Shown piece by piece: positions 52,815 through 64,000 of a stretch of DNA of 64,000 bases (position 1 is the stretch's first letter; each line of letters opens with the position of its first letter). A model generated the notes under the pieces. The model saw nothing but the letters and a program-made list of their open reading frames with translations, searched no databases and was not told the DNA's origin. The DNA comes from Cynocephalus volans (Eukaryota; Chordata; Mammalia; Dermoptera; Cynocephalidae): contig NC_084463.1 of the NCBI RefSeq assembly GCF_027409185.1, positions 53,190,907 to 53,254,906 of the forward strand, written 5' to 3'. A program made the position numbers and the translations under genes.

Positions 52815-53138
52815 TGTAATGAATGTGGAAAACTTTTTTATACAAAGTCACAGTTTAGAAGACATCAGGATACTCACACAGGAGAAAAATTATTAATGTA
52901 CTATGACAAGACTTTTATTGGAACTCCCCCTAACGGACAGGGAAGAATTCACCCAAAGAGAAATCTCAGTGAATGTAATTTGTATGAGAAAAGATTTTGC
53001 AAGAGGTCATACCTCAAGGCATCAGAGAACTTATATCGAGAAGAAGACGTAAATATACAATTGTCCTCAGGTATTGAAGATTGTTTTCAGGATCCACTAT
53101 TGATACAAAAATCGCTGATGCTCAAGTCCCTTCTATAA
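52815..53138 (+). pseudogene. Finger 19 and C-terminal tail beyond the stop
   Basis: In the same frame after the TAA, a complete C2H2 finger (CNECGKLFYTKSQFRRHQDTH) starts at 52815, exactly on the 84-bp register. The frame then stays open to 53138 with a decayed finger-like segment (CNLYEKRFCKRSYLK). The stop sits where other fingers have GAA, so one base change explains it. This part is read only by readthrough, or serves as 3' UTR. Confidence 0.8.
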
Positions 53139-55509
53139 ATGGTGTAGTATTTGTGTATTACCAATTCACTTCCTGCTATGTACTTTACATCTTGTGTAGA
53201 TTACTTATAACACTGGATATTCTGTGAATACTATGTAGATAGTTGTTAAACTGTGTTGTTTTTCAGTTGTAGAATTGTTTCTTTTTTTAACGTTTTTATT
53301 TATTTTTGATGATTTTTGATAAGTAGTTGGCTGAATCATCAGATGTGTAACCCTCAAATTCAGAAGAAGGACCATAATGAGTGTGAAAAAATCTTTTCTC
53401 CAAAGTTTCAAGGCTGGCTATTGCTATAGCATTGTTGCTTTTAGTATTGTGCTCATAATACCAAGGGTCCCTATACTAGCCACTCACCAAAAAATGAATA
53501 AAAAAGGAATCACATCATAGCAGGCATTGAAGATTTTCCACAAGGGAGAAATTCTGTATGGGTTAGACTGACTGTTTTTTAAATAAAATCACTCTTTTGT
53601 ATGCATAGCCTGCTATCTGAGCACTTCATGACTGGGTGGATGACCATGTAATTTAACTCTGTTCAGGGGTACATTGATATGAGTGATGAACATTATTTCC
53701 AGTTCAGGCACCAAAATAAAAAAAATTTTTCCATGCAGTTTCTGATTTCTCCATTTCTCTGGGACTGAATGAAGACGACTCTTGGGTGGAGTTGGGGGTC
53801 ACAGGGGTAGAAATCCACCATACTTTAAAATAGAAGGAATTTTAAAAAGATAGTCACACCACTATCCTAAAACCTCCACTTGTACATTATATAGGAAATG
53901 ATTTCCTTGTTGAGCTATTGTGTGTGTGCTCTGTTTGCTTTACAACACAACCAGCCCACTCCAGGTAAATTACTTTATAAACTTTCTGAAAGAAGTTACC
54001 AGTACTTGTATATGGGAAGAGAATTCTGTGTTGTCACCTTTATAACCAAATCAGTTTATGGTAAAATCAAGTTATGGAGAGAAAGAATATGGTAAATGTG
54101 TGATACCTTATTGGGACATCTCAGTAACAGTGAAAACAAAGTTAAGTATCTTTCTAAATCTCTTTAATGTGTCAAAGCTTTCAAGAAGTCTTTCAACACT
54201 TTGTGTCAGAATTTGAATAAAGAGAAACTATCAATCTATGTAATGAATGTAAATTTTCAAATAGAAATGATAAATGGAATATTAAAAATATTTTTAACAT
54301 TTTGAGTGTTGCCAATATTTAAATATGGTGACACTTCCTGCCAGGGGACATTTGGCTTTGTCTGAAGACATCTTTGGTTGTCATAACCGAAGGTTTAGAA
54401 GTGCTACTCAGTTGAGTGGGAAGAAGATACGCTTGTAGCTAAACAGCATACAGTGTGCAAAGAAGCCTCACATGTGCAATATTTATGCATAAAACTGTTC
54501 TTTGTTAAAAATTTATGTTAATAGAACCCAGCATAACCGTAGCTATGTAATATGTAAGAAATAGTTTGGTTTGACATACTTCAGGATTTTTGATGTTAAC
54601 TGCCACTCTGACTTCTGTATATTTTGGTAAATATATTGTCTAAAATACTGCACTACATAGATTTTTTCCTACTCTCCTATTTTAGGTAAACTTGTATGAC
54701 CAGCATTACAAAACTCTCTAAGTAAAGGTAATTGTTTCTAATGTTTGACGCTAATGCAGAGCCAGTCAGTGGGTTGAATAGAAACATTTGTATGGGAACA
54801 ACTTGTCTGAACTCATTTAAACAGCTGTAAATAGGAATCTTTTATATTCTACTCAGTGAAAAGCAGTGTCTGGAAGGAACACTTATCTTTTATTCCTATT
54901 CCTCATATTTTTAAATGGTGCCAAATCACAGATATGAGTGTGTACTATACGCCCTGCAGCTGAGAAATCTCTTGTGTTTCTATTTGCAGTAATGGAGTGC
55001 TATTTTGTATCTTGCCACTAACAGGTAAATCCTGGCTCCACTTATATATTGCTTTGTGCATGGCTGTGCCTGTGTATAGACCTGCAGACCAAGAGATCAC
55101 CCCAGAGCCTATTTTCACTTAAGGAGTCTTCTAGATTTTGTGGTGACTCCCTGTCTGCCCTCAGAGCCCTTGGGGTGGGGGTGACCCAGGCCCAAAGGAT
55201 GGGTATGAACAAGTTAGACAAAAGGGTGTCCATCATAGAACCTGAGGGGTGTGGTTGGAGACAGAGATTATGGGGTCCTTTTGAGCAGGGAGGTTGTTTC
55301 CATCTGCCACCATACTGTCCCAAAATTTATGGTAACAGTGGGCAGAGAATATAGCAACATCATTCTCATTTTTCACTATGATCTTTATTATTTTCTTTCT
55401 GTTTTGAAAGGTTTAATTATCCACCTTTATCTAGGGTTTTAGTTGGAAGTTTGGGTTTTGGTTTTAGATGTTTCCTTTCTAAACTGTAGACATTTACAGC
55501 TATAAATTT
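53139..55509 (+). other. 3' UTR and downstream non-coding sequence
   Basis: Several AATAAA candidates follow the gene (about 53498, 53582, 53715). None can be chosen from sequence alone. Beyond that the DNA is AT-rich with no gene seen. Confidence 0.45.
53424..53510 (+). mobile_element. Monomeric tRNA-Ile-like SINE in the 3' UTR region
   Basis: GGCTGGCTATTGCTATAGCA starts a tRNA-like unit, then 'tgtgctcataataccaagggtccctatactagcc' and an A-rich tail. It contributes the AATAAA at about 53498. Confidence 0.6.
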
Positions 55510-55519
55510 TACTCTAAGC

Positions 55520-55695
55520 TCCCCCCTATTTTTTTGTGATTGGTAAGGGGATCGTAACCCTTTGCTTGGTGTCGCCCGCACCGTGCTCAGCCAGTGAGCG
55601 CACTGGCCATCCCTATATAAGGATCCGAGCCTGCAGCGGGAGCGCCGCTGCTCTCCCAGCGCCACATTCTCCTGAGTGAGCCACAGGGCTGGCCC
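55520..55695 (-). mobile_element. Dimeric tRNA-derived SINE, minus strand
   Basis: It is the same subfamily as 49209-49380, with matching GC-rich left unit and right unit. The flanks share TACTCTAAGC (55510-55519, 55696-55705). The A-tail on the minus strand corresponds to the T-run at about 55530. Confidence 0.85.
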
Positions 55696-55709
55696 TACTC
55701 TAAGCCCTT

Positions 55710-57540
55710 TTTTACTTTTGGTATGTTGTGTTGCTGTTTTCAATCTCAAAATGTTTTGAATTTTAGTGTCATTTTTATGGCTTACTGGCAGTTTGGGAGT
55801 TTGTTTAATTTCCACGTAATTATGAAATACTGAAATATTCAGTTAATAGTTTTCTGTATAAATCTATTGTGGTCAGAGAACATACATCATATGATTTCGA
55901 TCCTCAAATTTATTGAAGATATTTTATGGCCTTGCAAATCGTCTTTTTTGGAGTATGTTCCATGGGCTTGAATTGATTGGGTAGTCTGTTGTTGGGTGTT
56001 GTCTCTATATATACATATCTGCAAATTCAAGTGGTTTTATAATGTTGTCTGAGACTTCTATACATTTTTCAGTCTTTTGCCTAGTTGTTCTATCTATTAT
56101 TGAATGTTGCACTTGACATCTCTGAATATTTACATAGAACAGTCTATTTTACCCTTAATTTCTTCTCTATTTTTATTTGATGTTGGGCTTGTTTGGTGCA
56201 TGTTTACGTATAATTGTTATGGGTCCTCATGGCTGACACTTTTGTCATAAATCACTCTCTTTATTCCTGGGAACATTTTTGTTTTATTTTTGGTTTTTTT
56301 GTTTGATATTAGTATGGCCAGCCAGTGCATCTGTGTTACGGCTCTGTTTACATTGTATATTTTTTCCAGGCCATTAACTTTCAACTTGTTGGTGTCTTTG
56401 AATTTAATGTGGTTCTCTTGTGCTCAGTACTATTTCTTCTTCTTTTTAAATACTATTGGATGTCTTTTTAAAAGTTTTGTGTTGTTTTACTTCACGGAAT
56501 ATATTGGTATATGCTTATGAGGTACAATTTGATGTTTCAACACGTATACACTGAAATAATGAAATCAGGCTAATACACATATTCATTATATGACACACAT
56601 TTCTTTGCGGTGAGAAGATTTAAAATTCTCTGTTAGCAACTTTGAAATATACATTAGTATTAACTATATTCACCATGCTGTGTGATAGATCACCAGAACT
56701 TATTTCTCCTGCTGAATTGAAAGTGTACTCTTGGTCATTCTTCTCTTTTTCTATTAGTTTGACTTTTTAATAATCCACCTATAAGTAAAATTAAGTGGTA
56801 ATTCTCTTTCTGTACCTGGCTTATTTTACTAAACACAATGTACTCTAGATTTATCTATGTTGCCACAATTGACAATTTGTTTCCTTTTTAAACGTCTGAG
56901 TAGAATTTTATTTTATATGTAAACGTTTATTTTATCCATTTATTCGTTGATGAGCACTTCTGTAGTTTTGATATCTTCACTATTGTGAATAATGGTGCAA
57001 TAAACATGGGAGGGCTAACATCTCTTTCTCATGCAGATGTCAGTGCCTTTGGATATATGCCCAGAAGTGAGATTGCTGGATCATTTGGTAGTTTTGTTTT
57101 TAGCTCTTTGTGACAACTTTATGCTACTTTCCAAATTGGTGTTCTAATGTACATTCCCACCTGGTGTTTTTACATCTTCACGAACACTTGTTATCTTTTA
57201 TCTTTTTGATGATACCTGTTCTAATATATCTGATGTGATCTCATTGTAGTTTTAAATTGCATTTCACTGCAGATCAGTGATGTTGACAGTGCTTTCATAC
57301 ATCTTTTGGCCATTTCTTGTCTTCTTTTTAGAAATGTCTATTCAGGTTTTTATTCACTTTTTGAGAAGGATTATTTATTTATTTGTTCGTTTTTAGTATT
57401 TTGAGTTCCATATATGCTTTAGATTTAGCCCACGTGAGATGTATGGCTTGAAAGTATTTTCTCTGAATCTGTGGGTTGTCTCCTCACTTTGACATTTGTT
57501 TTATTTTCTGTGCAGAACCTGTTCAGTTTGATAGTATAAA
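55710..57540 (-). mobile_element. Minus-strand L1 fragments
   Basis: There is ORF2-type sequence at 55760-56450 ('attgtggtcagagaacatac' near 55867), then an L1 3' UTR at 56510-56780. An ORF2 tail follows at 56780-57540 ('tattgtgaataatggtgcaataaacatggg', 'gagattgctggatcatttggtag'). The order shows two L1 pieces, one interrupting or adjoining the other. Confidence 0.75.
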
Positions 57541-58182
57541 TTTCTTCTAACCATGAGATTAGCTAAATTGAAGTTGTTACATATGATGTCTGTACTTTAT
57601 TCAGTGTATTTTCTAACTTCCCCTGGGTGCAAAATTATTTTGATTTTGTGTCAACATTTCATCTATACCACAGGTGTAATTAACCCCATCTCATAGTTAG
57701 AAAAGTGAGAGGTTGAGATTTAGGTTTGTTGCTTGAGGTCTCAGACTGGCTGTAAAACTTTTCCACCATGCCATATTCTTCCATTCTTCTGTGGAAACCA
57801 TGCTCACCAGTCTGGAAGCTTGGGTGTGTCTCTCTTATCAACCCCACCATGTTGCTGGCTTACTTGGCATGGGAGTCTGTGAAGAGAAGGGATCTCTTTG
57901 TCCTTAAATCAATGTGTTTGGACCCAGGAGATGCATACCTTGACTTCATTCTTTGGCCTTTAATGGGTTAATGGATATCAGTGAATTTGAAATCTTCCTG
58001 AGGTATACACAATTTAAGACCATGTTGATTGGGTTTCTGCACTGAATTTATTGGATATATTCCTGTCAAAAAGTCAGTTATGTATTTTATGTCTGTAAGA
58101 GGACAAACAGTTCCTTTTCTTCAGTAAACCAGTGGGAACTAGAGCATGGAACTGATTGTCTTTGGATACAAGTGCATTGACC
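57541..58182. other. Intergenic, weak MIR trace
   Basis: A MIR-like trace is visible at about 57660-57750. Nothing else is recognised. Confidence 0.35.
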
Positions 58183-59540
58183 TTTTTTTTTTTTTAATTT
58201 GAGAGTCTGGTGGGTCCCAGATCCTCTAGGCCCAGGTAGAGAGGATCTCAGTCCTCATCCTTCTATCTTGAGAGCCCCAGACACCTATCAGTTCTTATGT
58301 ATCAGCATTGCAGGGTCCCAGAGGTTGGGGAAACTCTGGCCCAGTCTGAAGGCAGAGTAAGGCAAAGGCTTTACAATGAATCAGAGTCTTGGAGGTGCTA
58401 GGCCAATCTCCATCCCTCCCTCAGCACAGACCCAGTTGAAGTGGTTGCACTAGAATAATGTCTTCATTTCCCATAGTCCCCTCAGTTAAGGTCATGGCGA
58501 GGTGTTTCCTCCTGTCCTGGAAGGGCACCAGGCCATGCTCAGTGCGTGGCTGTGGGTTATTTTCCTCAAGGACTTCTAAGAAAATGGGACTTGTCTTTCT
58601 GAGGTGTCATCTGGGCTAGGGAGTCTCCACTATCTCCTTGGTCATACCAAAGTTCACACAACCAACGCTGTCTTTGCCTTTGCTGTGTCCACAGCAAGAG
58701 TGCCCTTTATTGTAGACCCTCCTCTTAGGGCTCCCAGGGCCATGCTTGTCCTCAGTCCCATTGCCAGATTTATTTGCTGTCTTTGATCCTTTCCACTGAA
58801 TTTGAGGACTTTCCACCTTTCTTGGTTCAACATCTTCATGAATGTGCAGGGCTTAAGGTAGATCCTGCACACCACACTTGTCAGGTCTTCCTTCAGCTGG
58901 ATGAAAGGAGTGGGGTAGGAAGTTTCAATGGGGGAAGTTTCAATGGGGGAGGGTGGAGAAACAAGAAGTAGTGAACAGAGACAAAAGATGAAGAGGAGAG
59001 ACCCCTTGCTCTACCTTTGTTGGGTGTGACAGGTACTCTGTGCCCACCTCTGCTGCTACTGCTGCACGTGCTAGTGGTGCTAGATGGTAGCCTCCAGAAG
59101 CTCCTTGGCCTTCTTGTTCTCTTGGCAATAGCTGCCTGTGGGCTGGTGGTAAGCACCTCTTTCTCATTCTGCCCCCTCCTCCTCCAACTATGCATTTTAC
59201 CACATTTTCTGTGAAGAGCCCCTCAGTGATGCTGGATGGGCCTCTGTTCCGTACAGGGAGCACAGCTGCATCTTCAAAGCCTTCTGGTTTGTCTCCACCA
59301 GTTTCAATGTAGAGAAAGGGCCAGCTGAGCAGGTGAGGGCAGACAAGATCCACCCTCCTGCCCCAGCCTCACCTTTACTAAGCAGCTGCTATTTGCAAAT
59401 CAATTACACCTCAGTTTCCCCCATGCCTCAGAGAAGACCACCTGGATGTGCTCATCTATACTCTAACTCTACGTTCCACCACCTGTACAGACTATATTTG
59501 TTGACCTCCATCATGGTTAAATTTTTTCATTTACCTTAAA
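58183..59540 (-). pseudogene. Possible retrocopy of an unrecognised mRNA
   Basis: A T-run at about 58183-58195 would be an A-tail on the minus strand. Upstream of it (in minus-strand sense) lies GC-richer, non-repetitive sequence unlike its AT-rich surroundings. A 137-codon frame covers 58940-59353 and there are shorter frames at 58616-58875, in shifted registers. I do not recognise the protein. A processed pseudogene fits the tail and the lack of introns, but a unique non-coding stretch is also possible. Confidence 0.3.
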
Positions 59541-59613
59541 CTCCCATCCCGTCTTACCTATTCAAAATCGTTTTTGCTGAGTTGGACCCAAGAAATGTGC
59601 AATGGGTCATTCT

Positions 59614-59716
59614 TCTTAAAACATATATATATATGTGTATATATATATATGTATATATATATTCTTAAAACTATATATAATATATAGTGTTATATATATA
59701 TATATATATATATATA
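59614..59716. repeat. TA-rich microsatellite
   Basis: Alternating TA runs are broken by short TG, CTT and GTGT parts. It is a simple repeat of about 100 bp with potential for hairpins. Confidence 0.95.
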
Positions 59717-59739
59717 ATGTTAGTTAAACCAATCCCAAA

Positions 59740-61270
59740 GGGAGGAATCATTAGCAATATGTAGTAATATAACTTACTCCTGGTTTAATTCCTCTACATA
59801 CAGTAATTCACAGATGAAAGAATCATCTGTGCTTGTACCAAGTACATTCATTTCTATAGATAGAATGCCTCAATTTGGGCTTCCAGATGTTCAGACAGCT
59901 GGACAATAGGAGGGCAATGTGGATTCGGATATTTGACTCCTCTGTTATCAATACAGAATAGATCTAAAATAGATCATTAGAATAATTAGTGCACTAATCC
60001 CCTCCCAGTACATCAAAGGGTCTAGCATGATGGCCTGGTTAATTATGGAATTCTGGATTTGCTTCCTTTGGCAGATCTCTTGAACAAAGTATGTTGTAGC
60101 CACTATTGAAGAAATAAGAAATCTTATCTGTTACCCTAGGAATGTTTGCTGTCTCCACTGCAAAGGCTGTTGCTGGACAATAGCATACTAACATTTCTAG
60201 GTACAGTAGTCTCAGATAATAGAACTGTTCTTGATTATCTATTAACTAAGGAAGGTGATGTTTTTATTATTACTAATACTGCATGATGTACTTGAATAAA
60301 TTTCTCTGAGGAAATAATTGTTCAGTTGCATAAAATAAGAGAGCAAGACACATGGCTACCATAAGCCTCACCTAGTTCTCCATTGTGATTTGATCTATGT
60401 AATTGAATGTCTTTCACTGTAGGTTCATGGTTTAAAACCATCTGGCAACATAGAATGTTCACAAAGTTGGCATCTTTCCTTTATTCCTTCCTTTTTAAAC
60501 TATGTACTTGTTATCTATTAAAGCTCTGCAGAAATGCAACTACTGACAAAATAATGTTTGCCCAGTGCTCTGAGGTAACAACCAATACCTACAAAACAGA
60601 TTAACTTAAAGATAATACCTAGGTAACACAGGCACAAAAGCACCTTTTTCTTTCCTCCTTGTTGCTCAAATGTAATTAAAACATCTTGACACTGACTTGC
60701 AGTTGTTCTTTACCTTCCCTGATATTATATCAGATCCAGTGACTGGAACGTGTTCATTCCAGCATCAAGGGACACATAAAATCTGACACTGGACTAATTT
60801 ATCAGTGATGTTTTCAAAGAAAGATCTTGATCAAAAGAGGGAAATGCAAACATTCATGAAATCAGTTTCTGTAAGATCAAGACAAAAGAGAGACAGGAAA
60901 GGTACAAAGGAGGGAGGCTCATGCTTGCTTGCCTGAGGTAAGAATTGTTTCCAAGGACCTTCTAAAAACCCACCAAAAATCCCTTCACTTTTTTATGTCT
61001 CCTGGTGTATACAAAACACATTTCTGTAACAATGTTTATCATTAGACATTGTTTGCCATTGCAGTAATTCAATTATGATCCTCCAAAAAGAACCTGTCAC
61101 GTAATGGCATCTCAAGCAATGCACTGATGACAAATCTGACTCTGAGCCTTCAAAACCAATGAACCCTGTTTCTAAGCAGCTTATGTGAGCCTCTCTCATT
61201 TGCCAATAAAAACTTTCTCTTAGCCTTCTTTCACTAAATGGATTTGCTTACCATGGTATGCATTCCAGAT
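59740..61270 (+). mobile_element. Old ERV class I remnant: env TM trace, PPT, 3' LTR
   Basis: In the frame of 60209, a stretch of about 60 codons matches the gamma-type TM ectodomain layout (a DNRTVLDYLL core, then a decayed cysteine cluster with stops, then a heptad-like QLHKIREQ part). A purine tract ACAAAGGAGGGAGG at about 60904-60917 follows. The next ~350 bp behave as an LTR, with AATAAA at 61205-61210. No gag or pol was found. It is far more decayed than the provirus at 8003-16217 and belongs to another group. Confidence 0.6.
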
Positions 61271-61289
61271 TTTAATCCAATTTTATATT

Positions 61290-63000
61290 CAAAAATAAGC
61301 TCAAAATATTTGAGGATATTTTTCCCTACTGTATTTTTTCTCAGTTAACAGAGGAAATGTACATTAACTGAATAAATGCCATATATGACAAGCCAAGAGC
61401 TAGGACCATCTTAAGCAGTGAAAATTTAAAACCTTTCCAGCCAATAAAATTGGGGATGAAATTTCTAACCAGGTTAAAGAAATGAAAGGCAGACAAAAAG
61501 AAAAAGTCACGGTCTTGCACCTAGAAAAATCTAATCGTTCCACTAACAAACAAACAGGAAAAAACCTTCTTAAAACTCAAAAACATATTAGTGTAGTTGT
61601 AGAATCTAAAACCAACATAGCAAAACGAGTATCATGTTTACACACTAACATCTATTTGAAGCAGAAATTTATGACAATCCCTTACAATAGCACATAAGAA
61701 AATTAAGATGAAGGATGTGGACTATGTGTTCAGTGAAAATTGCAAAGCATTGATAAAAGCATTTAAAATGACACAGTGGAAAGTTATCCCATGTTCATGG
61801 ATTGGAATATTCAATTTTATTAAATGGTTTATACTAACCAAAGCAATCTAAAGATTCAATGCAATGCCAATCAAAATCTCAATGTCATTCTTTACACAAG
61901 TATAAAATAAAATTTGAAATATACGAAAGACCACAGACAGTAAAGAATCATCTTCAGAAAAAACAAAGCTAGAGGTATCACTACTATTTTCAAAATATAC
62001 TGCAGAGTTTAGTAATCAAAACAGCATGTTACTGGTATAAAAACTGACACATCTACCAATGAAATAGGAAAAATAGCCCAGAAGTTTACCCACACATCTA
62101 CAGACAACTGTTTGTTAACAAAAGTGCCAAGAATGCACAAAAAGGAAAGGTCAGCCTGTTTTGTAAATGATGTTGTGATACCTCTGAGTCCAGATGTTAA
62201 AAAAAGATAAGACTATTATCTCAATCTTTGTGTAAGAATCAAGTCAAAGTAAATTAAGGAGTTAAACATGATATTCTAAAATTTGAAAACTACTAGAAGA
62301 AAAACTAATTTGAGTGCTCCATGATATTGGTCTGAGGAATGATTTTTTAGATATCACTCCAAAAGCACAGACAAAGTTAAAATAGAACACTGAGACTGCA
62401 TACATCTGAGAATTTTCTGCATAGAAAAATGGACAAACAAAACAATCAAAAGAGACAACCCACAGATTCAGAGAAACTATTTGCAAATCATACATTTGTT
62501 AAGGACATAATATTCAAAATATATAAGGGATTCAAAGACTCAATAACAGGAAAACCTTTCAAATGGCCAATAGTCCTTCATAGATATTGTTCAAAAGAAG
62601 ATAATCAAATCACAATAGGAGTACAGAATAGAATGAAGGATGCCAGAAGCTGGGGGGTGGGATGTAAGTTGATGGTAAAAGGGAACTGGATGACCAATGG
62701 GTACAAAGTTTCCGTTAGGCAGGACAAAACACTTCTGCTGATGTACTGCACAGTATACTGAATATATCTCACAAAAATTAATGTGTTGAATATTTCAAAG
62801 TTGTTTTATAAAGTTTATTTTAAATATCTCAAAAATGATAAGTATGTGAGGTGATAGACATATTAATGTGTCTGATTTGCTCATTCCACAATGTATACAG
62901 GTATGGAAACATCATACTTTGCCCCCATCACTGCATTTGTAACCTGGTATCCCAGGGATAGACCACATAATATAGGTGAAGTGGATACCCACTAAGAGTT
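61290..63000 (+). mobile_element. L1 3' part, plus strand
   Basis: ORF2 landmarks run in order from 'gccatatatgacaagcca' (about 61380) through 'gattcaatgcaatgccaatcaaaatctcaatg' (about 61852) to the 3' UTR ('ggatgccagaagctgggggg' near 62638, 'caatgtatacaggtatggaaacatc' near 62890). All frames are broken. Confidence 0.8.
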
Positions 63001-63449
63001 AAGCTGAATGTAAATCCAATCAGATTCCAGTAGGCATTTGTGGATGTGGAAAGGAAGTTGACATTGATTTTTAAATAAAACTAAGAATCAATGTAAAAGT
63101 GATGATGAAAATGAAAAGATTTAGTGCACAGTATATCAAAAGGAATGGAAAGCTAGTATAACGTTTGACATCAAATGTATGCAAAAGTATCTGCAAATAC
63201 TTCACTGAAAAAATAAAAAAAGGTTAGAGGTGGGCCTGATAAGTTTAGTCAATTTAGGACTGAAATACAAATAGGAGTAACCCACCTCCAAGATTGTAAG
63301 CAAAATGAAAAAAAATTTTTTTTAAATGAAAAATACACTTGTACAATAAACAATCAGAGAGGAATGTAGTGAGCTCCTCAGTACAGTAGTCCAGCCTGTC
63401 TGGACTTGAGGACATGACAGTTTTCACAGCAGAATGTATAAATTAATAT
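63001..63449. other. Intergenic, nothing recognised
   Basis: This is AT-rich sequence with short homopolymer runs and no gene. Confidence 0.4.
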
Positions 63450-63880
63450 TTTGCTATAGTTTGAATGTCCCCCCAGAACTCAGATTGGAGCTTGATCCCC
63501 ATTGTATCAATGTTAAGAAGGTGGAAAATTCAACTATGGTATTTGAAAATGGCGACTTTGCAACATAATTAGATAGTGAGGGCTATGCTACCACAAATGG
63601 ATTAATTGATTCATGGAGTAATGAGTTAATGCTTTATGGGTTAACAGTTAGTAGACAAGTGGCTTTATAAAGAGAGACAAAAACATGTGGACACAGTTTT
63701 TCACTTTCACCCTGTGATCCCCTGCATCACACTTGGACTCTGCAGAAAGCCCCCAAAGGATGAAGGCCCTCAGCACATGCACCCCAATAATGTAGGACTA
63801 GCCTCCAGAACAAATAGGAATGAATTTTGTTTCTTAATTAGTTACCCAGCTTTAGGACTTTTTAATTCTTTTTAACAAGG
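63450..63880 (+). mobile_element. MaLR-like LTR, plus strand
   Basis: It starts 'tgctatagtttgaatgtccccccag'. It continues with 'gttaagaaggtggaaaat' and 'tggctttataaagagagac', and ends 'cagaacaaataggaatgaattttgtttcttaattagttacccag', the MaLR LTR order. It is diverged. Confidence 0.65.
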
Positions 63881-64000
63881 GACAGAATATGAACTTACAC
63901 AGCCTGAAAAAAATCTGCATGTGAATGGAGGAAAAGAGGGCAACTGAGAATATTGAGAGTGAATAGCAAAAATACAGTCTGAGAAGAGGAAGATAGAAAT

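Noticed and set aside
59017..59214. Leu-rich 65-codon frame resembling a membrane protein
   Set aside because: It is antisense to the possible retrocopy and its hydrophobicity comes from a CTG-rich stretch, with no other support.

Overview
This is vertebrate, almost certainly mammalian, genomic DNA. It has intron-split genes with consensus splice sites, a CpG-rich promoter, MIR-like and MaLR repeats, many L1 fragments and endogenous retroviruses. Several SINEs are monomers or dimers of a tRNA-Ile-like unit with little else, and no Alu was seen. That pattern matches what I know of the CYN SINEs of colugos (Dermoptera), so a flying lemur is my best guess for the source. This is inferred from repeats only.

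Layout. 1-8000 is repeat-rich and has no gene I can support: an ERVL-like LTR, a class II-like solo LTR with a perfect 6-bp target duplication and an exact 75-bp internal duplication (1559-1998), MaLR elements (3176-5926) and L1 pieces. 8003-16217 is a gammaretrovirus-like provirus (ERV class I) with a tRNA-Phe-type primer binding site. It has a 5'-truncated 5' LTR, gag, pro-pol and env all recognisable but interrupted, and a full 3' LTR. The last 330 codons of env, covering part of SU and all of TM, are open. 16218-30850 holds MaLR LTRs, a dimeric SINE with 16-bp target duplications, a long minus-strand L1 cluster, a degenerate ~90-bp tandem repeat, and a minus-strand composite element carrying an ~79-bp VNTR (28035-30245).

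30850-53138 is one plus-strand KRAB zinc-finger gene. It has a CpG promoter with ZNF143, NRF1, CRE, YY1 and ETS-type motifs, a short 5' non-coding exon, a start-codon exon (34141-34199), a 127-bp KRAB-A exon (47819-47945), a 93-bp KRAB-B exon (48191-48283) and a large zinc-finger exon (50173-52814). All exon phases agree and predict about 958 residues with 18 uninterrupted C2H2 fingers. A TAA cuts off a 19th finger and tail whose frame stays open. Intron 2 (13.6 kb) contains a nested stack: a minus-strand L1 split by a plus-strand L1, itself split by a solo LTR with a perfect 6-bp target duplication.

53139-64000 holds SINEs, a minus-strand L1, a possible minus-strand retrocopy of an unrecognised mRNA (58183-59540), a second, much older ERV class I remnant with an env TM trace and 3' LTR (59740-61270), a plus-strand L1 and a MaLR LTR. 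KRAB zinc-finger proteins typically silence retroelements through TRIM28. That gives functional colour to the neighbourhood, but nothing here shows that this protein targets any nearby element.
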